Positions 62,095-64,000 of a stretch of DNA of 64,000 nucleotides are shown here, one piece after another. This DNA comes from Desulfuromonas acetexigens. GTDB taxonomy: Bacteria; Desulfobacterota; Desulfuromonadia; Desulfuromonadales; Trichloromonadaceae. The notes under the pieces were generated by a model. The model was given only the letters and a program-made list of their open reading frames with translations, did not search any database and was not told the DNA's origin. The stretch is taken from contig NZ_FOJJ01000039.1 in NCBI RefSeq assembly GCF_900111775.1, forward strand, positions 140,509 through 204,508, written 5' to 3'. Made by a program: the position numbers and the translations under genes. Positions within the stretch are counted from its first letter, which is position 1; each line of letters starts with the position of its first letter.

Positions 62095-64000
62095 CGTTGT
62101 TTCTTGCCACGGTTCAAGAAATCGCGGCCGGGCTTGGCGAAAAGCCAAGGACCGTTCAGCGATGGGCCAAGAAATCAAATTGGCCGCCTACCGGCGAAAC
62201 CGTTCAGGGCGGGGGGTTCAGGTACAACGTGGACGAACTCCCCTTGAGCGACCAGGAGAAGACCAGAATCCGCGCCCATTTGCTGCTTTGTGTCCGCCCG
62301 GGCTCGACCGTTTCCACCCCCGAGGCCGCCGCGCCTGAAGCGCCCGCCGCTCCCTCGGCGGAATCCCGACTGACCGACGAAGACCGGGAAGCCCTTCATG
62401 CCTATGCCGCACAGAAGAGCACGAAGAACAGGGAGGGCGCGGCCCGGAAGGCGGAAGCGGTTCGCGCCGTGGAAACTCTCATGGCCCGGGGAACCGGGAT
62501 AACGGCAGCCTGTAATGAAGTGGGCGCGAAGATTGGAAAAGGCGGGGACAGGGTGAGAGTCTGGTTTGAAAAAACCCGAGGCGTTGACCCTGGCGATTGG
62601 GTGGCAATCCTCGTTGACGCCCGAGGCGGGAACCGCCCGAAAAAGGACCCCAGCCCGGAAGTCTATGACTATATCAAGGCCGATTGGTTGCGGATCGAGC
62701 GGCCCACCTTCCAAGCCGTCTATGAACGGGCGGAACGAGCCGCCAAGGCCCACGGCTGGGAACTTCCCAGCTTGAAAACGATCAAGCGCAAGCTCGAAAA
62801 CGAAATCCCCCACGCTCTTATCGTACTGAAGCGCCAAGGCGAAGACGCCTATAAGAAATGCTACCCGGCCCAAGAGCGAGACAAGACCGTTTTTCGGGCT
62901 CTCGAAGCGGTCAACGGCGACGGCTACACCTTCTTTAAATATGTCCGGTTCGAGTCCGGCGAGGTGTGCCGCCCTACCGCCTGGGTATGGCAAGACATTT
63001 ATTCAGGGAAGATTCTAGCTTGGCGTCTCGACGTTTCAGAGAACAAGGACCAAATCCGACTTTCTATTGGCGACCTGATAGAACGCTACGGAATCCCTAG
63101 TTATTTTCTTCTAGATAACACCCGGGCCGCCGCAAACAAGGACGTTACGGGCGGAGTAAAAAACCGCTATCGCTTCAAAATATCGCCTGATGAGCCCCTG
63201 GGGCTGATTCCCCAACTAGGGGCGGCCGTTCATTGGGCCACGCCAGGCCATGGGCAAGCGAAACCTGTTGAACGATGTTTCGGTACTGGCGGACTTGGCG
63301 AGCATATCGACAAGCACCCGGCTTTTTCGGGGCGTGGAACCCAGGCCAATCCTATTCCCGTGGAAGAATTCGATGCGCTTATGGCGGCGGGAATCGCCGC
63401 GTACAACGCCCGCCCGGGCCGCCGTTCTAAGGTCTGCAACGGCAAGAGCTTTGACGAGGTTTTTGCCGAGTCTTACGCCAAGGGGCCAATCAGGAAGGCG
63501 ACCCGGGAACAGCGGGCCTTGTGGCTGCTGGCTCCCGAACCTGTCACGGCCAACGCCAAAGACGGATCAATCAAGATCATGGGGAACCGCTACTGGTGCG
63601 ACGAGTTGACCCGCTACAAGGGGAAAAAGCTGGTGGCGCGGTTCGACCCGGCCAACATGCACAAGGGCGCGATTGTCTACCAGTTGGACGGGCGGCGAAT
63701 AGGGGAGGCGGAATGTATCCTCCCGGCCGGATTCAACGACCGGAACGCGTCCCGCGAACGCGCCAAGCAGGATAAACGGCGGAAAAAGCACTTGCGCGGA
63801 ATCGAAAAGGCCGAAATACGGATGACGGCTATAGAGGCTTCGGAACTTCTACCGCAGGAAACCCCACCGGCCGCGCCGCCGTCGTCAAAAATTGTCGAGG
63901 GGATGTTTGGCAAGAAGGAGAAGAGCGCCGAAACCGACCCGGCAAGCGCCCACAATTTCGAGGAAATAGCGGAAGCGATGTATCTGCACAGCCTGAAAAA
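62091..64000 (+). CDS. MuA-type DDE transposase (3' end beyond window)
   Basis: At least 636 residues are visible with no stop before the window ends. The N-terminal 60 residues (LATVQEIAAGLGEKPRTVQRWAKKS) form a Mu-type DNA-binding helix-turn-helix. The catalytic triad can be placed at D277 (VNGDGY), D342 (FLLDNTRAA) and E394 (KPVERCFG), closely matching MuA spacing. A beta-barrel-like region follows at about 480-540 and a charged C-terminal part after 550 (RERAKQDKRRKKHLRG), where MuA binds MuB. It cuts the element's ends and joins them to target DNA. The triad is complete, so activity is likely. Confidence 0.92.
   Translation, partial: MTLFLATVQEIAAGLGEKPRTVQRWAKKSNWPPTGETVQGGGFRYNVDELPLSDQEKTRIRAHLLLCVRPGSTVSTPEAAAPEAPAAPSAESRLTDEDREALHAYAAQKSTKNREGAARKAEAVRAVETLMARGTGITAACNEVGAKIGKGGDRVRVWFEKTRGVDPGDWVAILVDARGGNRPKKDPSPEVYDYIKADWLRIERPTFQAVYERAERAAKAHGWELPSLKTIKRKLENEIPHALIVLKRQGEDAYKKCYPAQERDKTVFRALEAVNGDGYTFFKYVRFESGEVCRPTAWVWQDIYSGKILAWRLDVSENKDQIRLSIGDLIERYGIPSYFLLDNTRAAANKDVTGGVKNRYRFKISPDEPLGLIPQLGAAVHWATPGHGQAKPVERCFGTGGLGEHIDKHPAFSGRGTQANPIPVEEFDALMAAGIAAYNARPGRRSKVCNGKSFDEVFAESYAKGPIRKATREQRALWLLAPEPVTANAKDGSIKIMGNRYWCDELTRYKGKKLVARFDPANMHKGAIVYQLDGRRIGEAECILPAGFNDRNASRERAKQDKRRKKHLRGIEKAEIRMTAIEASELLPQETPPAAPPSSKIVEGMFGKKEKSAETDPASAHNFEEIAEAMYLHSLK

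Larger units (their letters stand above)
60020..64000 (+). mobile_element. Mu-like prophage or transposon, left end (truncated by window)
   Basis: The order repressor (leftward), Ner-type regulator, two small genes and MuA-type transposase (rightward) is the Mu early-region order. The element's end is put at TG (60020-60021), seven bases before the first of three 20-base repeats that look like transposase sites. ATAAA (60015-60019) could be one copy of a five-base target duplication. Base composition from about 60300 to 61200 is lower in GC than the flanks. The right end, MuB and structural genes lie beyond 64000. Confidence 0.82.

Overview
The window is GC-rich, densely packed bacterial chromosome, most likely from a Desulfuromonadota (Geobacter/Desulfuromonas-like) anaerobe. 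Four things point there: a CbcL-like nine-haem quinol oxidase next to an ImcH-like NapC/NirT cytochrome, the futalosine menaquinone route (mqnE, mqnC, ubiX-type gene), an F0 ATP synthase block (atpZ-atpI-atpB-atpE) without F1 genes, and a sigma-54-linked cluster of NifX/orange-protein-type genes. I saw no rRNA, tRNA or CRISPR array. The genus is inference from gene content.

Layout. 1-7990: menaquinone genes (ubiX-type, mqnE, mqnC) around a 742-aa unknown, then hisC, mutY and a small transaldolase, mostly overlapping or tightly spaced. 8126-12112: sucCD, an L,D-transpeptidase, an SGNH lipoprotein and a DUF486 membrane protein. 12334-16140: promoter, structured leader and four genes (two ATP-grasp ligases, a GNAT acetyltransferase and a lysine-2,3-aminomutase-like radical SAM enzyme). 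16306-19506: carB. 19601-21566: two toxin-antitoxin pairs (DUF6364/PIN and Xre-MbcA/RES). 22154-30223: a TonB receptor, a family-5 binding protein, two permeases, a fused two-domain ATPase and an FmdE-like protein, probably one metal or metallophore import operon. 30299-32844: trmJ and the F0 genes.

32874-45912: respiratory and envelope genes: cbcL-like and imcH-like cytochromes, fabH, a large MscS channel, a dihaem peroxidase-like protein, cysM, and a tail-specific protease. 46236-50666: a small unknown protein, a JAMM-DinG helicase fusion, DUF302 and a BASS-type transporter. 50755-57075: a DUF134 regulator, a sigma-54 activator, a 10-TM metal exporter, a CDF transporter fused to a NifX-like domain, three free NifX-like proteins and an Mrp ATPase, with repeated GTTGCA sites ahead of the NifX genes. 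57237-59965: an M23 peptidase, an IscU-like scaffold and an NDUFA9-like protein.

60020-64000 is the left end of a Mu-like prophage or transposon that runs off the window. It has three transposase-site-like repeats, a leftward repressor, a Ner-type regulator, two small genes and a MuA-type transposase with an intact DDE triad. Its base composition between 60300 and 61200 is clearly more AT-rich than the host.

The best candidates for undescribed biology are the KamA/ATP-grasp/GNAT cassette with its leader RNA, and the NifX-CDF-exporter-Mrp cluster with its sigma-54 regulator.
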